Assembly: GCA_017432345.1 (NCBI GenBank)
Contig: JAFRJI010000050.1
Location: 1 to 46,667 of the forward strand
DNA length: 46,667 nt
From: Bacillota bacterium
GTDB lineage: Bacteria; Bacillota; Clostridia; Peptostreptococcales; Anaerovoracaceae
Direction of reading: 5' to 3'
This document shows, one piece after another, positions 15,891 through 23,445 of this stretch. Below the pieces are notes generated by a model. That model ran no database searches and was not told the DNA's origin. It saw only the letters and a list, made by a program, of their open reading frames with translations. Position 1 is the stretch's first letter. Each line of letters begins with the position of its first letter. A program made the position numbers and the translations under genes.

Positions 15891-17378
15891 ATGAAACAGA
15901 AAAAAACAAGGAAGGGAGTGCTGCTCGCGGCACTGCTGTTCGGCGTGATGGCCGCCGGGACGCTGGCGTTGACGACGGAACCGGCCCATGCGGAGACAGC
16001 AATCACAAGCGTCGATATCTCAGGCGTCACTATGCCGAAAGAAGGGGATCATCCGAGAATCAGCGGACTCTCTTTGAATACATCGAACGCTTTCTTGCAG
16101 ACATCCGTTACAAGCTGGAGTTTCAAAAGATACGATGAAGTGGAGCAGGGAATCGGCACGGACCAATATTTCGAAGCAGGCGTTCCGTATACATTAACGA
16201 TCGCCGTTTCCCCACATTCGGGCTACACCTTTTCGAACAATGTAAAGATGACGGCAAATGGACAAGAATTGACCAACATTGTTTATCTAAAGAATAACGG
16301 GAACATACTGTATGGGGATCTTAACTGCGGTATGGCCCAGCCTCTTTCGCCGAAGGGCGAAAACAACGCGTATTTTGCAAATACGAATACGACCTTATAT
16401 CAGGACAGAAGCGTTTATACACAGCCTCTTTCGTATCTGAACACCGGTCTCATGATCGAGTCGTATGCGAGTGTGAACGATTGGGTCGGCGTTGCAGTCG
16501 GAGGACAGCAGGGCTGGATCCAGCGGGATGATCTATCCATCATCTACGATCCTATGACGGCGTATGCGTTGTTCGCGAAGGTGAATACCGGGGCAGTAAC
16601 GGTGCGTGACGGTCCGAGCACGTCCGCTGATCGGCTCGGCTCACTTACATCCGGCACCAAAGTCCTGACGACCGGGAAAGTGACCGGTTCGGGCGGAGAC
16701 GACTGGTATACGATCGACTATAAAGACCAAGATGGAGTACACCACATGGGGTTCGTGATGGCGCTATACTTGACCCCATCGTACGATTACTATACCGCCC
16801 TGTTTATCAAGAGTCTGCCGGTATTCATCACGGCCAAGAGCAGTGCGGCTCCGCCGGTTATCGTGAATGGCAATGAGATGGAGCCGGAAGACGACAACAT
16901 CGTTGCGCTGAGCAACGGGACTATACAAATCAAAGCGATCCCGAACCCGGGGGACAGCTACTCGAAATTGACGGAAAACGGTGTACACCTGCCTTCCGCA
17001 GGCCGGTGGATGGTGAAGGAACTGGACTTTGACGCGTCGGATCAGAGCGTCACCGTGACGCTGCAGAGCGAGTGGTCCTACAATACGGGCAATCATATGA
17101 AAATCCTGGCTCCGAAACTCAAAGCCGGGAAAAAGAAAGTTACGGTGACATGGAAGAAGGACCCACAGGCTTCAGGCTACCATGTCCGGTATTCCTATAA
17201 GGCAGACATGAGCAATGCTAAGCTCAAGGTCCTGAAGGGAAAGAAAAAGACGAAGTTCGTCATCAAAAACCGCAAGAAAGGAAAGAGAGTCTACATACAG
17301 GTAAGGCCATACGTGAAATACGGCGGTACGACATACAACGGTTTTTTGAGCAAGGTAAAGTCGGCCAAGGTAAAATAA
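15891..17378 (+). CDS. Secreted SH3-domain protein
   Basis: A 495-residue exported protein. Signal peptide to about residue 33 (cleavage after PAHA). The N-terminal half is unassigned and beta-rich. A bacterial SH3 domain lies at about 225-300 (AKVNTGAVTVRDGPSTSADRLGSL through WYTIDY and GFVMALYL), with a weaker SH3-like stretch just before it (TTLYQDRSVYT through GQQGWIQRDDL). A fibronectin-III-like C-terminal domain (about 405-495, PKLKAGKKKVTVTWKK, ASGYHVRYSY, KRVYIQVRPYV) follows. Such proteins usually bind peptidoglycan or the cell surface. GAGG at 15878-15881 is 9 bp before the ATG at 15891; the ATG at 15885 is too close. The next gene starts 18 bp downstream. Confidence 0.75.
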   Translation: MKQKKTRKGVLLAALLFGVMAAGTLALTTEPAHAETAITSVDISGVTMPKEGDHPRISGLSLNTSNAFLQTSVTSWSFKRYDEVEQGIGTDQYFEAGVPYTLTIAVSPHSGYTFSNNVKMTANGQELTNIVYLKNNGNILYGDLNCGMAQPLSPKGENNAYFANTNTTLYQDRSVYTQPLSYLNTGLMIESYASVNDWVGVAVGGQQGWIQRDDLSIIYDPMTAYALFAKVNTGAVTVRDGPSTSADRLGSLTSGTKVLTTGKVTGSGGDDWYTIDYKDQDGVHHMGFVMALYLTPSYDYYTALFIKSLPVFITAKSSAAPPVIVNGNEMEPEDDNIVALSNGTIQIKAIPNPGDSYSKLTENGVHLPSAGRWMVKELDFDASDQSVTVTLQSEWSYNTGNHMKILAPKLKAGKKKVTVTWKKDPQASGYHVRYSYKADMSNAKLKVLKGKKKTKFVIKNRKKGKRVYIQVRPYVKYGGTTYNGFLSKVKSAKVK

Positions 17379-17396
17379 GGTAAAAGAGGAAACAGC

Positions 17397-18713
17397 ATGA
17401 AGAAGATATTGGTGTTAGGCGTCGGTGCGCAGGGAAGCACCGCAGCGAGAAAACTGGACGCGGAACCGGACGTCGGTGAGATCATCTGTGCGGATTACGA
17501 TCAGAAAGCCGTCGACACGCTAGTCGGGCAGTTGACCAAGGCCAAAGGGGCTTTTGTAGACGCGCACGATCTGGACAGCATCGTGAAAGCGGCGGAGGGG
17601 GTCGATCTGATCCTCAACGGGCTGCCGCTGGAATGCACGCAGAACGTATTGGACGCCGCGCTGATCGTCAAGGCGAATTACCAGGATTATGCCGGAACGA
17701 CGGCGCTGGGCGAGATGTGGGCCGAAAGCGATCTGGGCAAAAAAGCCATCGCGGAAGGGGACGAACCGGATCTGAAAGATCCCGATTCGCTGAACTGGTA
17801 CCGGAGCATCCGCGCCATGTTCGATCTCTACGGACCGAAATTCGATGAGATCGGCAAGCTGGCCATTTTCGGGACCGGCTCCGCGCCGGGACTGATCTGT
17901 GCCGCTTCGAAATACGCGATGCGGTATCTGGATAAATGCGACACGATCTATAACTTCGTCTGGGAAGGCGCCATCGCCAAGCGGTTCCAGCCGTTCTGGT
18001 GGTCGCCGATCACGGCTCTTACGGACATGAGCGATATGGCCCTGGCCTTTGAGAACGGCACTCTGGTCAACACCCCGGCCTTCGGACGGCCGATCACGCG
18101 GCAGTATCCGTATATGGATCGCCGGATCACGTTCCGGGAACACAGCCACGATGAGCCGATGCAGTACAGCTTCAACGCCGACACTCATTTCAAAGGATGC
18201 AGGAACGTGTACTTCAAGTACGCGGGAGCCGGGATGGATTTCGCAGCGCCGCTGTATGAGGCGGGGCTTTTGAGTCATGAAGAAGAAGAGTTCCAGGGAC
18301 ACAAGATCGTTCCGTTCGACTTTGTCCTGAGCCATCTGCCGCACGCGCCGAAATACGAAGATGAGATCCGGTCCTTCGTCGAGGAGGGCATGGCTCTCGA
18401 TTCTGGCTGCATGGTCATCGAAGCGTACGGCCGCAAAGACGACGAGGGCGTCCTCGTGGAAATCCACGTCATGGCGCCGGGATTCGTGGAGTCCTTTGAG
18501 CGCGCCAAGATGACCGGCGAGATGTATCTGACGGGGCAGGGTGGTTATCTGTTCTCGAAGCTGTTCATCAACGATAAATTCAAAGGCACCACGGGCGTCA
18601 TCTCATCTGACATGCTGACGGACGAGCAGGTGGACGAGTACTTCAAGTACGCGGCCGAGCTCGGGATCACGCTGGAGACGAAGATCAAAAAGACGTGGGA
18701 GATCGTCGAATAA
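17397..18713 (+). CDS. Saccharopine-dehydrogenase-like oxidoreductase 1
   Basis: A 438-residue soluble dehydrogenase. It opens with a Rossmann fold (KILVLGVGAQGST, glycines 8, 10, 13; acidic ICADYD at the end of the second strand suggests NAD) and continues with the saccharopine dehydrogenase C-terminal domain. Distinctive stretches: FGTGSAPGLICAA, AKRFQPFWWSPITAL, REHSHDEPMQY and LTGQGGYLFSKLF. Relatives make or split secondary amines from an amino acid and a keto acid or aldehyde; the actual substrate is not identifiable. About half the residues match the paralogue at 19850. AGAGGA precedes the ATG. Compared with copy 2 it carries an insertion at about 118-133 (AIAEGDEPDLKDPDSL). Confidence 0.82.
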   Translation: MKKILVLGVGAQGSTAARKLDAEPDVGEIICADYDQKAVDTLVGQLTKAKGAFVDAHDLDSIVKAAEGVDLILNGLPLECTQNVLDAALIVKANYQDYAGTTALGEMWAESDLGKKAIAEGDEPDLKDPDSLNWYRSIRAMFDLYGPKFDEIGKLAIFGTGSAPGLICAASKYAMRYLDKCDTIYNFVWEGAIAKRFQPFWWSPITALTDMSDMALAFENGTLVNTPAFGRPITRQYPYMDRRITFREHSHDEPMQYSFNADTHFKGCRNVYFKYAGAGMDFAAPLYEAGLLSHEEEEFQGHKIVPFDFVLSHLPHAPKYEDEIRSFVEEGMALDSGCMVIEAYGRKDDEGVLVEIHVMAPGFVESFERAKMTGEMYLTGQGGYLFSKLFINDKFKGTTGVISSDMLTDEQVDEYFKYAAELGITLETKIKKTWEIVE

Positions 18714-18723
18714 GAATCCCGTT

Positions 18724-19683
18724 TTAACGGAACGTTTTCGAAATGTGCCAATTCAATATGAAATCTTTTAGAATCAAAGCGGCGCGCCGGTCAGGCAGCG
18801 TCGTTTCGTTTTTCCGGTTAAACGGATCGCGCAGACATTCCTGATAGTATTCTTCGTACTGCTGGCGGTGCTCCGAAGGAGTGCAGCCCCAGAGATCTTT
18901 GAACGCCGCGTAGAAATACTTCGGATCGCTGAACCCGCACGCATAGGAGATCTCCGCGTTTGGCATATCGGTCGTCAGGAGCAGATCCTCGGAGTGCCAG
19001 CAGCGGATGTAGTTGACCATGTTGCTGAAACTCGAAAAGACCGTCTTGCCGATGAACTGGGAAAAGTAGTTGCGGTTGATGCTTTCCTGGGCGGCCAGCT
19101 GGGATACGGTGATCTTCTTTTCGTAGTTATTGAAGCAGTAGGCGAGGACGCGGTGGAAACGCTCGTACAGATCCACGTTCATGTAATCGTCCTGGTTCTC
19201 GTAGTTGAACCAGTTGAAATACTTGACGAGCATCTCGACCAGCTCCGAAAGGGGCTCACTGAAGCGTTCGCGGTCGTTCAGATCGCCGGTGAAGTACTTG
19301 TAGGAAAGGGAGAGCACGATGTCCTTGATGCGTTCCATGGCCTCGTACTGATATGGATAGAGATGGTTGTCCTCACAGGAAAAGAAGACGTTCTCGAGGT
19401 ACGTCCAGTTCGGCGCCAGCGTCAGATCCAGATGGAAAATCAACGTGGTGTTGTCCTCGTCCGACCACAGGCAGTGGATGTCGCCGAAATCGATGGAGTG
19501 GAGCTGGCCCGCGTGAAGTGTCTCTTTCTGTTCGGCCGCTTCCAGGTGCACGGTGCCCTCGAGGCAGTACACCAGTTCCAGCTCTTTCTCGTGCCGGTGA
19601 GGGATCAGATTTGTGACCTTCGACAGCTCCGCCTGGAAGGGAAGGTCATTTTTGTAGCGCAGTTCATATTCCTTCAATATCAT
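18724..19683 (-). CDS. AraC-family transcriptional regulator, probably leaderless
   Basis: A 319-residue regulator. The N-terminal cupin-type sensing domain (NLIPHRHEKELELVYCLEGTV, HAGQLHSIDFGDIH) is followed by a helical region and the two-helix-turn-helix AraC DNA-binding domain at about 190-285 (ITVSQLAAQESINRNYFSQFIGK, ISYACGFSDPKYFYAAFKDLWGCTPSEHRQQ). It sits between two saccharopine-dehydrogenase-like genes, convergent with the first and divergent from the second, so it probably controls at least the second. No ribosome site precedes the ATG, an in-frame TGA lies 15 bp upstream, and the promoter -10 ends 6 bp before the ATG. Translation therefore probably begins on a leaderless message. 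Confidence 0.9.
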   Translation of the reverse strand: MILKEYELRYKNDLPFQAELSKVTNLIPHRHEKELELVYCLEGTVHLEAAEQKETLHAGQLHSIDFGDIHCLWSDEDNTTLIFHLDLTLAPNWTYLENVFFSCEDNHLYPYQYEAMERIKDIVLSLSYKYFTGDLNDRERFSEPLSELVEMLVKYFNWFNYENQDDYMNVDLYERFHRVLAYCFNNYEKKITVSQLAAQESINRNYFSQFIGKTVFSSFSNMVNYIRCWHSEDLLLTTDMPNAEISYACGFSDPKYFYAAFKDLWGCTPSEHRQQYEEYYQECLRDPFNRKNETTLPDRRAALILKDFILNWHISKTFR

Positions 19684-19689
19684 GGGAAT

Positions 19690-19718
19690 AATGTATCACA
19701 GCCGCTCGGTATAGTCAA
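19690..19718 (-). promoter_or_regulatory. Promoter of the AraC gene
   Basis: Leftward TTGACT (19713-19718), 17-bp spacer, TACATT (19690-19695). The predicted start of transcription coincides with the A of the ATG at 19683. Confidence 0.7.
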
Positions 19719-19781
19719 ATTTTAGTCACAAAGTGCTTGAGTTGATAAAAAACGGCAATAGCCTTTCGGTAGAGAATGGGG

Positions 19782-19787
19782 GATAAT
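19782..19787 (+). promoter_or_regulatory. Candidate -10 of saccharopine-dehydrogenase-like gene 2
   Basis: GATAAT lies in the divergent gap, but no -35-like hexamer stands 16-18 bp upstream. A missing -35 would fit activator-dependent transcription by the adjacent AraC protein. No clear repeat operator could be fixed by eye. Confidence 0.3.
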
Positions 19788-19849
19788 TTTTATAGAAAGC
19801 AGATAACAAAAGAACATTCACCAATCATAAAGAAAAGGAGATGGCTACT

Positions 19850-21154
19850 ATGGGTAAGAAAGTATTAGTACTGGGAACAGGCGCACAGGGCACGACCGTT
19901 GCGAAGAGACTGGATCTGGAGCCGAACGTAGATAAGATCATCTGCGCGGACTATGACGAGGCTGCTGCAAAGGAACTGGCCGGCGAACTGAAGAAGGCCG
20001 AAGGTTTCTTCTGCGATGCTTCCAAGAAAGATCAGATCGTCAAGCTCATCGAAGGATGCGATCTGGTAGTCAACGCGCTGCCGCTGGCATTCGGGATCAA
20101 TGTTATCGAAGCTGCGCTGGAAGCGAAGTGCAACTATCAGGACTTTGCGGCTCCGGAAGGATTCGAGGACACCTGGGAAAAGTGCATGTACAAACTTCTC
20201 ACAGAATACAATGAAAAGTTCAAGGAAGCCGGCATTCTGGGAATCATGGGCACTGGTTCCGCTCCTGGAACGATGTGCGTCGTCGCCAGAGACACGATGA
20301 AGGAACTCGACGAGTGCGATTCCATCTACATGCTGGTCTATGAAGGCGTCGAAGCAAAGCGCTTCCAGCCGTATTGGTGGTCCCCTGTAACAGCGCTGGC
20401 TGACATGGACGACCTTCCGGTTGCCTGGATCGACGGCAAGATGGTCAACACCAAGCCGTTCTCGCTTCCGATCGTAAGAAACATCGATTACGTCGGATAT
20501 CCGGTAAGATTCGTTGAGCACGCCCACGACGAGCCGTTCTATGTAGGAATGAGAGCGGACGATCTGTTCAAGGGCTGCAAGAACGCGTACTTCAAGTATG
20601 GCGGCGTAGGTATCGAATTCGCGGAACCGCTTTCCAGAGCAGGACTGCTGAAGCACGACCCGGTCGAAGTAAACGGCGTAATGGTCGATCCGCATGAAGT
20701 CATTCTGAAGGCACTGCCGCATCCGCCGAGGTTCGCGCGTGAGATCAAAGAGATCATCGACGAAGGTCTGGTTTCCGATACCGGCGCATTCGTATGCGAG
20801 GCAATGGGCAAGAAGGACGGCAAGGACGTCCGTGTTGAATCCCATCTGTTCGCGCCTGGATTTGTGGATTCCTTCGAAAAGTTCGGCGTAACGGGAGAAC
20901 AGTACCTGACCGGACAGGGCGGATTCCTCTTCACAAAGCTCTTCATCAACGATCAGCTGGATCAGACGGGATTCATTTCCTCCGCGGAGATGACCGAAGA
21001 AGCCAACGACAAGTATCTGGAATACGCGGCGGAGCTGGAGATCACCATCGAGAGAAGAATCGTATGGGATGACCCGTATTATGAGAAGCAGGGTCCGGTC
21101 AAGGAATTCAAGCCTTGGTGGGATGGCGAGACGATCACGCCGGTTGAACTGTAA
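19850..21154 (+). CDS. Saccharopine-dehydrogenase-like oxidoreductase 2
   Basis: A 434-residue paralogue of the enzyme at 17397. Rossmann motif VLVLGTGAQGTT (glycines 9, 11, 14) with ICADYDEA; MGTGSAPGTMCVVARDTM; AKRFQPYWWSPVTALADM; VEHAHDEPFYVGM; LTGQGGFLFTKLF; and a longer C-terminus (DPYYEKQGPVKEFKPWWDGE). Codons look biased toward those of the highly expressed genes here. The start is the ATG at 19850, 9 bp after GGAG; the ATG at 19841 abuts that site. It is monocistronic, with the AraC gene divergent upstream and a terminator downstream. Substrate unknown; the pair could act on related amino-acid-derived compounds or form a heteromer. Confidence 0.82.
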   Translation: MGKKVLVLGTGAQGTTVAKRLDLEPNVDKIICADYDEAAAKELAGELKKAEGFFCDASKKDQIVKLIEGCDLVVNALPLAFGINVIEAALEAKCNYQDFAAPEGFEDTWEKCMYKLLTEYNEKFKEAGILGIMGTGSAPGTMCVVARDTMKELDECDSIYMLVYEGVEAKRFQPYWWSPVTALADMDDLPVAWIDGKMVNTKPFSLPIVRNIDYVGYPVRFVEHAHDEPFYVGMRADDLFKGCKNAYFKYGGVGIEFAEPLSRAGLLKHDPVEVNGVMVDPHEVILKALPHPPRFAREIKEIIDEGLVSDTGAFVCEAMGKKDGKDVRVESHLFAPGFVDSFEKFGVTGEQYLTGQGGFLFTKLFINDQLDQTGFISSAEMTEEANDKYLEYAAELEITIERRIVWDDPYYEKQGPVKEFKPWWDGETITPVEL

Positions 21155-21212
21155 AAAAGAAATATAGTAAACCGCAGCATAGAACAAGCGGTTTGTTATG
21201 AGTTGTTGTTTA

Positions 21213-21261
21213 AAAGAGTTGCTGCATCAACGGAGCCGTTGGTGCAGTTGCTCTTTTTTTT
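21213..21261 (+). terminator. Terminator after saccharopine-dehydrogenase-like gene 2
   Basis: A long imperfect stem from AAGAG...CTGCA-CAACG to CGTTG-TGCAG...CTCTT, followed by eight T (21254-21261). An upstream stem AAACCGC/GCGGTTT (21169-21175, 21188-21194) may assist. Confidence 0.85.
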
Positions 21262-21278
21262 GGTTACAATCGCGTGCT

Positions 21279-21371
21279 GTGACCGGCGCGCCGGACCTGG
21301 CGGTCGAGATCTTGTCGCCGTCGAACGACACCGTTCAGAACTACATAAAAAAATGCGGCGGGCAGGAATAG
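21279..21371 (+). pseudogene. Relic of a Uma2-family (DUF820) endonuclease gene
   Basis: From 21279 one frame reads VTGAPDLAVEILSPSNDTVQ, then NYIKKCGGQE and TAG. The string APDL.VEILSPS is the signature of Uma2-family proteins (PD-(D/E)XK-related), which normally reach about 190 residues. Here only about 30 codons survive between two terminators, with no start codon context or ribosome site. It is a decayed fragment, not a functional gene. The core motif match is strong, the extent of the relic uncertain. Confidence 0.6.
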
Positions 21372-21380
21372 CCGCCGCAT
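21347..21380 (-). terminator. Terminator of the purine permease gene
   Basis: Leftward ATGCGGCGG (21372-21380) and CCGCCGCAT (21353-21361) form a perfect 9-bp stem followed by a U-run (A at 21347-21353). The stem overlaps the Uma2 relic. Confidence 0.9.
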
Positions 21381-21401
21381 CGGATAAACGGTCAGGTACG
21401 G

Positions 21402-22763
21402 TTACAGGAAAATGTATTTGCACAGGAATAACGCTGCCAGGATATACATCAGGACGGTGATATCCTCCCGCTTGCCGCAGAAGAACTTGATCAGGACGAA
21501 GGAGATGCAGCCGATGGCGATGCCTTCTGAAATGCTGTAGAACAGCGGCATCGCGATGATGCAGAGGTAGGCTGGCACGGTGTCAGTCATCGTTTCCTTG
21601 GTAAATTTGAGTTCCTTGATTCCTTCGAACATCAGGAAACCGACCATGATGAGGGCCGGGGCCGTCGCAAAGGAAGGAATCGCTGTGAACAGCGGCGAGA
21701 ACAGCATCGACAGGGCGAACAGGCATCCGGTCGTGATGGCAGTCAGCCCGGTCCGTCCGCCGATGGCAACGCCGGCAGAGGATTCCACGAACGTCGTCGT
21801 TGTGGAGGTTCCAAGAATGGCTCCGCAGGTCGTCGCGACAGCGTCGGACATGAGGGCAGGCCGGATGGCCGGAAGATGACCTTCCTCATCGAGCATGCCG
21901 GCTTTATTGCTGACGCCGATCAGCGTTCCGATCGTATCGAACATGTCGACGAACAGGAACGCGAATATGACCGCAACAAAATTGAAGATGCCCACATCAG
22001 CGAGACCGTACTTGAAGCACTGTCCGAACGTCTGGCTCAGGTGGGAAAAATCAAAACTGACGATCGCTTCCGGGAACAGGCTGTAGGCACCATTGTCCGG
22101 ATCCGGGATATAGATCCCAACCAGCTGGCAGGCCATGCCCATGAGCCAGGTGATCACGATCCCGAAGAGGATCGATCCCTTGACTTCCCTGATGTACAGA
22201 ATGGCTGTGATGAAGAGCCCAATGGCGGCCAGTGCCGCGCAGATTCCGACCGTGTGGAAGTCTTCCCGGAATTCGATGATCGTGACCAGTGTGGAAGCAT
22301 CCACGCAAAGGCCGCAGTTCTGCAGCCCGATAAATGCGATGAACAGCCCGATGCCGACGGAAACGCCGTTTTTCAGAGGCAGGGGGATCGCGTTGAAGAT
22401 GGCTTCACGCACATTGGTCAGGGACAGGAGGATAAATATGAGACCCTCCACAAAGACCGCCAGCAGCGCGGTTTGCCATGGGACGCCCATTGTTCCCACG
22501 ACCGTGTAAGCCAGAAACGCGTTCAGGCCCATTCCGGCGGAAAGGGCGAACGGCAGATTCGCCAGAAAGCCCATGCAGAAGCACCCGATGACGGATGCCA
22601 GGCAGGTGGCGATCAGAACCGCTTTGGCATTGATCCCGGCATCGGCCAGGATGCTCGGGTTGATGGCCAGGATGTAAGCCATCGTCATGAATGTTGTCAG
22701 ACCAGCGGAAAGTTCTGTCTTCACGCTGGTATTGTTTTCCTTGAGTTTGAATAGTTTTTCCAT
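21402..22763 (-). CDS. AzgA-type purine (adenine/guanine/hypoxanthine) permease
   Basis: A 453-residue NCS2-superfamily permease of the AzgA/PbuG branch with about 14 membrane segments. Typical stretches: AGLTTFMTMAYILAINPSILADAG near the start; ALSAGMGLNAFLAYTVV, with the conserved GMGxNA; FLFVDMFDTIGTLIGVSNKAGMLDEEG; and GTSTTTTFVESSAGVAIGGRTGLTA. It imports purine bases by proton symport in known members. No Shine-Dalgarno sequence is seen before the ATG at 22763; a TGC-TATCAT extended -10 sits 7 bp upstream, so the message may be leaderless. It is divergent from the radical SAM gene at 22851. No purine riboswitch fits the short leader. Confidence 0.92.
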   Translation of the reverse strand: MEKLFKLKENNTSVKTELSAGLTTFMTMAYILAINPSILADAGINAKAVLIATCLASVIGCFCMGFLANLPFALSAGMGLNAFLAYTVVGTMGVPWQTALLAVFVEGLIFILLSLTNVREAIFNAIPLPLKNGVSVGIGLFIAFIGLQNCGLCVDASTLVTIIEFREDFHTVGICAALAAIGLFITAILYIREVKGSILFGIVITWLMGMACQLVGIYIPDPDNGAYSLFPEAIVSFDFSHLSQTFGQCFKYGLADVGIFNFVAVIFAFLFVDMFDTIGTLIGVSNKAGMLDEEGHLPAIRPALMSDAVATTCGAILGTSTTTTFVESSAGVAIGGRTGLTAITTGCLFALSMLFSPLFTAIPSFATAPALIMVGFLMFEGIKELKFTKETMTDTVPAYLCIIAMPLFYSISEGIAIGCISFVLIKFFCGKREDITVLMYILAALFLCKYIFL

Positions 22764-22770
22764 GCTTGTT

Positions 22771-22779
22771 ATGATAGCA
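22771..22779 (-). promoter_or_regulatory. Extended -10 of the purine permease gene
   Basis: Leftward TGCTATCAT, ending 7 bp before the ATG at 22763. The -35 region (TTTCTT) is weak. Confidence 0.4.
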
Positions 22780-22850
22780 TACTTGTGCCTTGAAAGAAAG
22801 TCGCAAATCGTTCATAATAGAGACTGCTTGAGAAAGGGAGGAATGGGTCG

Positions 22851-23441
22851 ATGTCGATCGTTTACGATTATTTTGGAGGACTATATATCAACCTGACCAA
22901 CCGGTGCACCAACCGCTGTGAATTTTGCATCCGCAATTTCACGGACAGTCTGGGGAACGCAGATTCGCTGGTGCTGGACCGGGATCCGGATATCGAGGAA
23001 GTCAAGGAGGAACTGCGGTCTTGGGACGTCCGCAGATATGAGGAAGTGGTGTTCTGCGGATACGGCGAGCCGACGGAGCGCCTGCCGGAACTTCTGGAGC
23101 TGGCAAAGCACATCAAGGCGGCATACGGAAAGCCGATCCGGATCAACACCAACGGGCTGGCAGATCTGATCTGGGGAGAAGATACGACAGTCTGGCTGGA
23201 CGGCATTATCGATTCCGTGTCGGTCAGCTTGAATGAAGCGGATGCGGAAGGGTATAACCGGCTCTGTCATCCGGAATTCGGCATCAAGTCGTACGATGCC
23301 ATTCTTACCTATATCAAAAATGTGAAGAAGCACGTGCCGGATGTTGCGGTATCGGTCGTCGGAGGCAGCATTACCTATGCTTCCATCGAGGCCTGCCGCA
23401 AGATCGCGGAAGAGCTAGACGTGCGGTTTAAGATTCGTTAG
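22851..23441 (+). CDS. TatD-associated radical SAM protein
   Basis: A 196-residue radical SAM protein. The 4Fe-4S/SAM motif is Cys19-x3-Cys23-x2-Cys26 (NRCTNRCEFCIRNF), followed by VVFCGYGEPTERL, INTNGLADLIWG and SVSLNEADAEGYNRLCHP. This matches the small family usually encoded beside TatD nuclease and named for that link. No tatD gene is adjacent here; the neighbours are the purine permease (divergent) and an NhaC antiporter 4 bp downstream. GGGAGG precedes the ATG by about 9 bp. The reaction is unknown. There is no C-terminal cluster-binding (SPASM-type) extension, so only the SAM cluster is expected. Confidence 0.8.
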   Translation: MSIVYDYFGGLYINLTNRCTNRCEFCIRNFTDSLGNADSLVLDRDPDIEEVKEELRSWDVRRYEEVVFCGYGEPTERLPELLELAKHIKAAYGKPIRINTNGLADLIWGEDTTVWLDGIIDSVSVSLNEADAEGYNRLCHPEFGIKSYDAILTYIKNVKKHVPDVAVSVVGGSITYASIEACRKIAEELDVRFKIR

Positions 23442-23445
23442 AAGT

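Noticed and set aside
22764-22850. Purine riboswitch before the AzgA permease
   Set aside because: The promoter lies only a few bases before the start codon, leaving no room for an aptamer.
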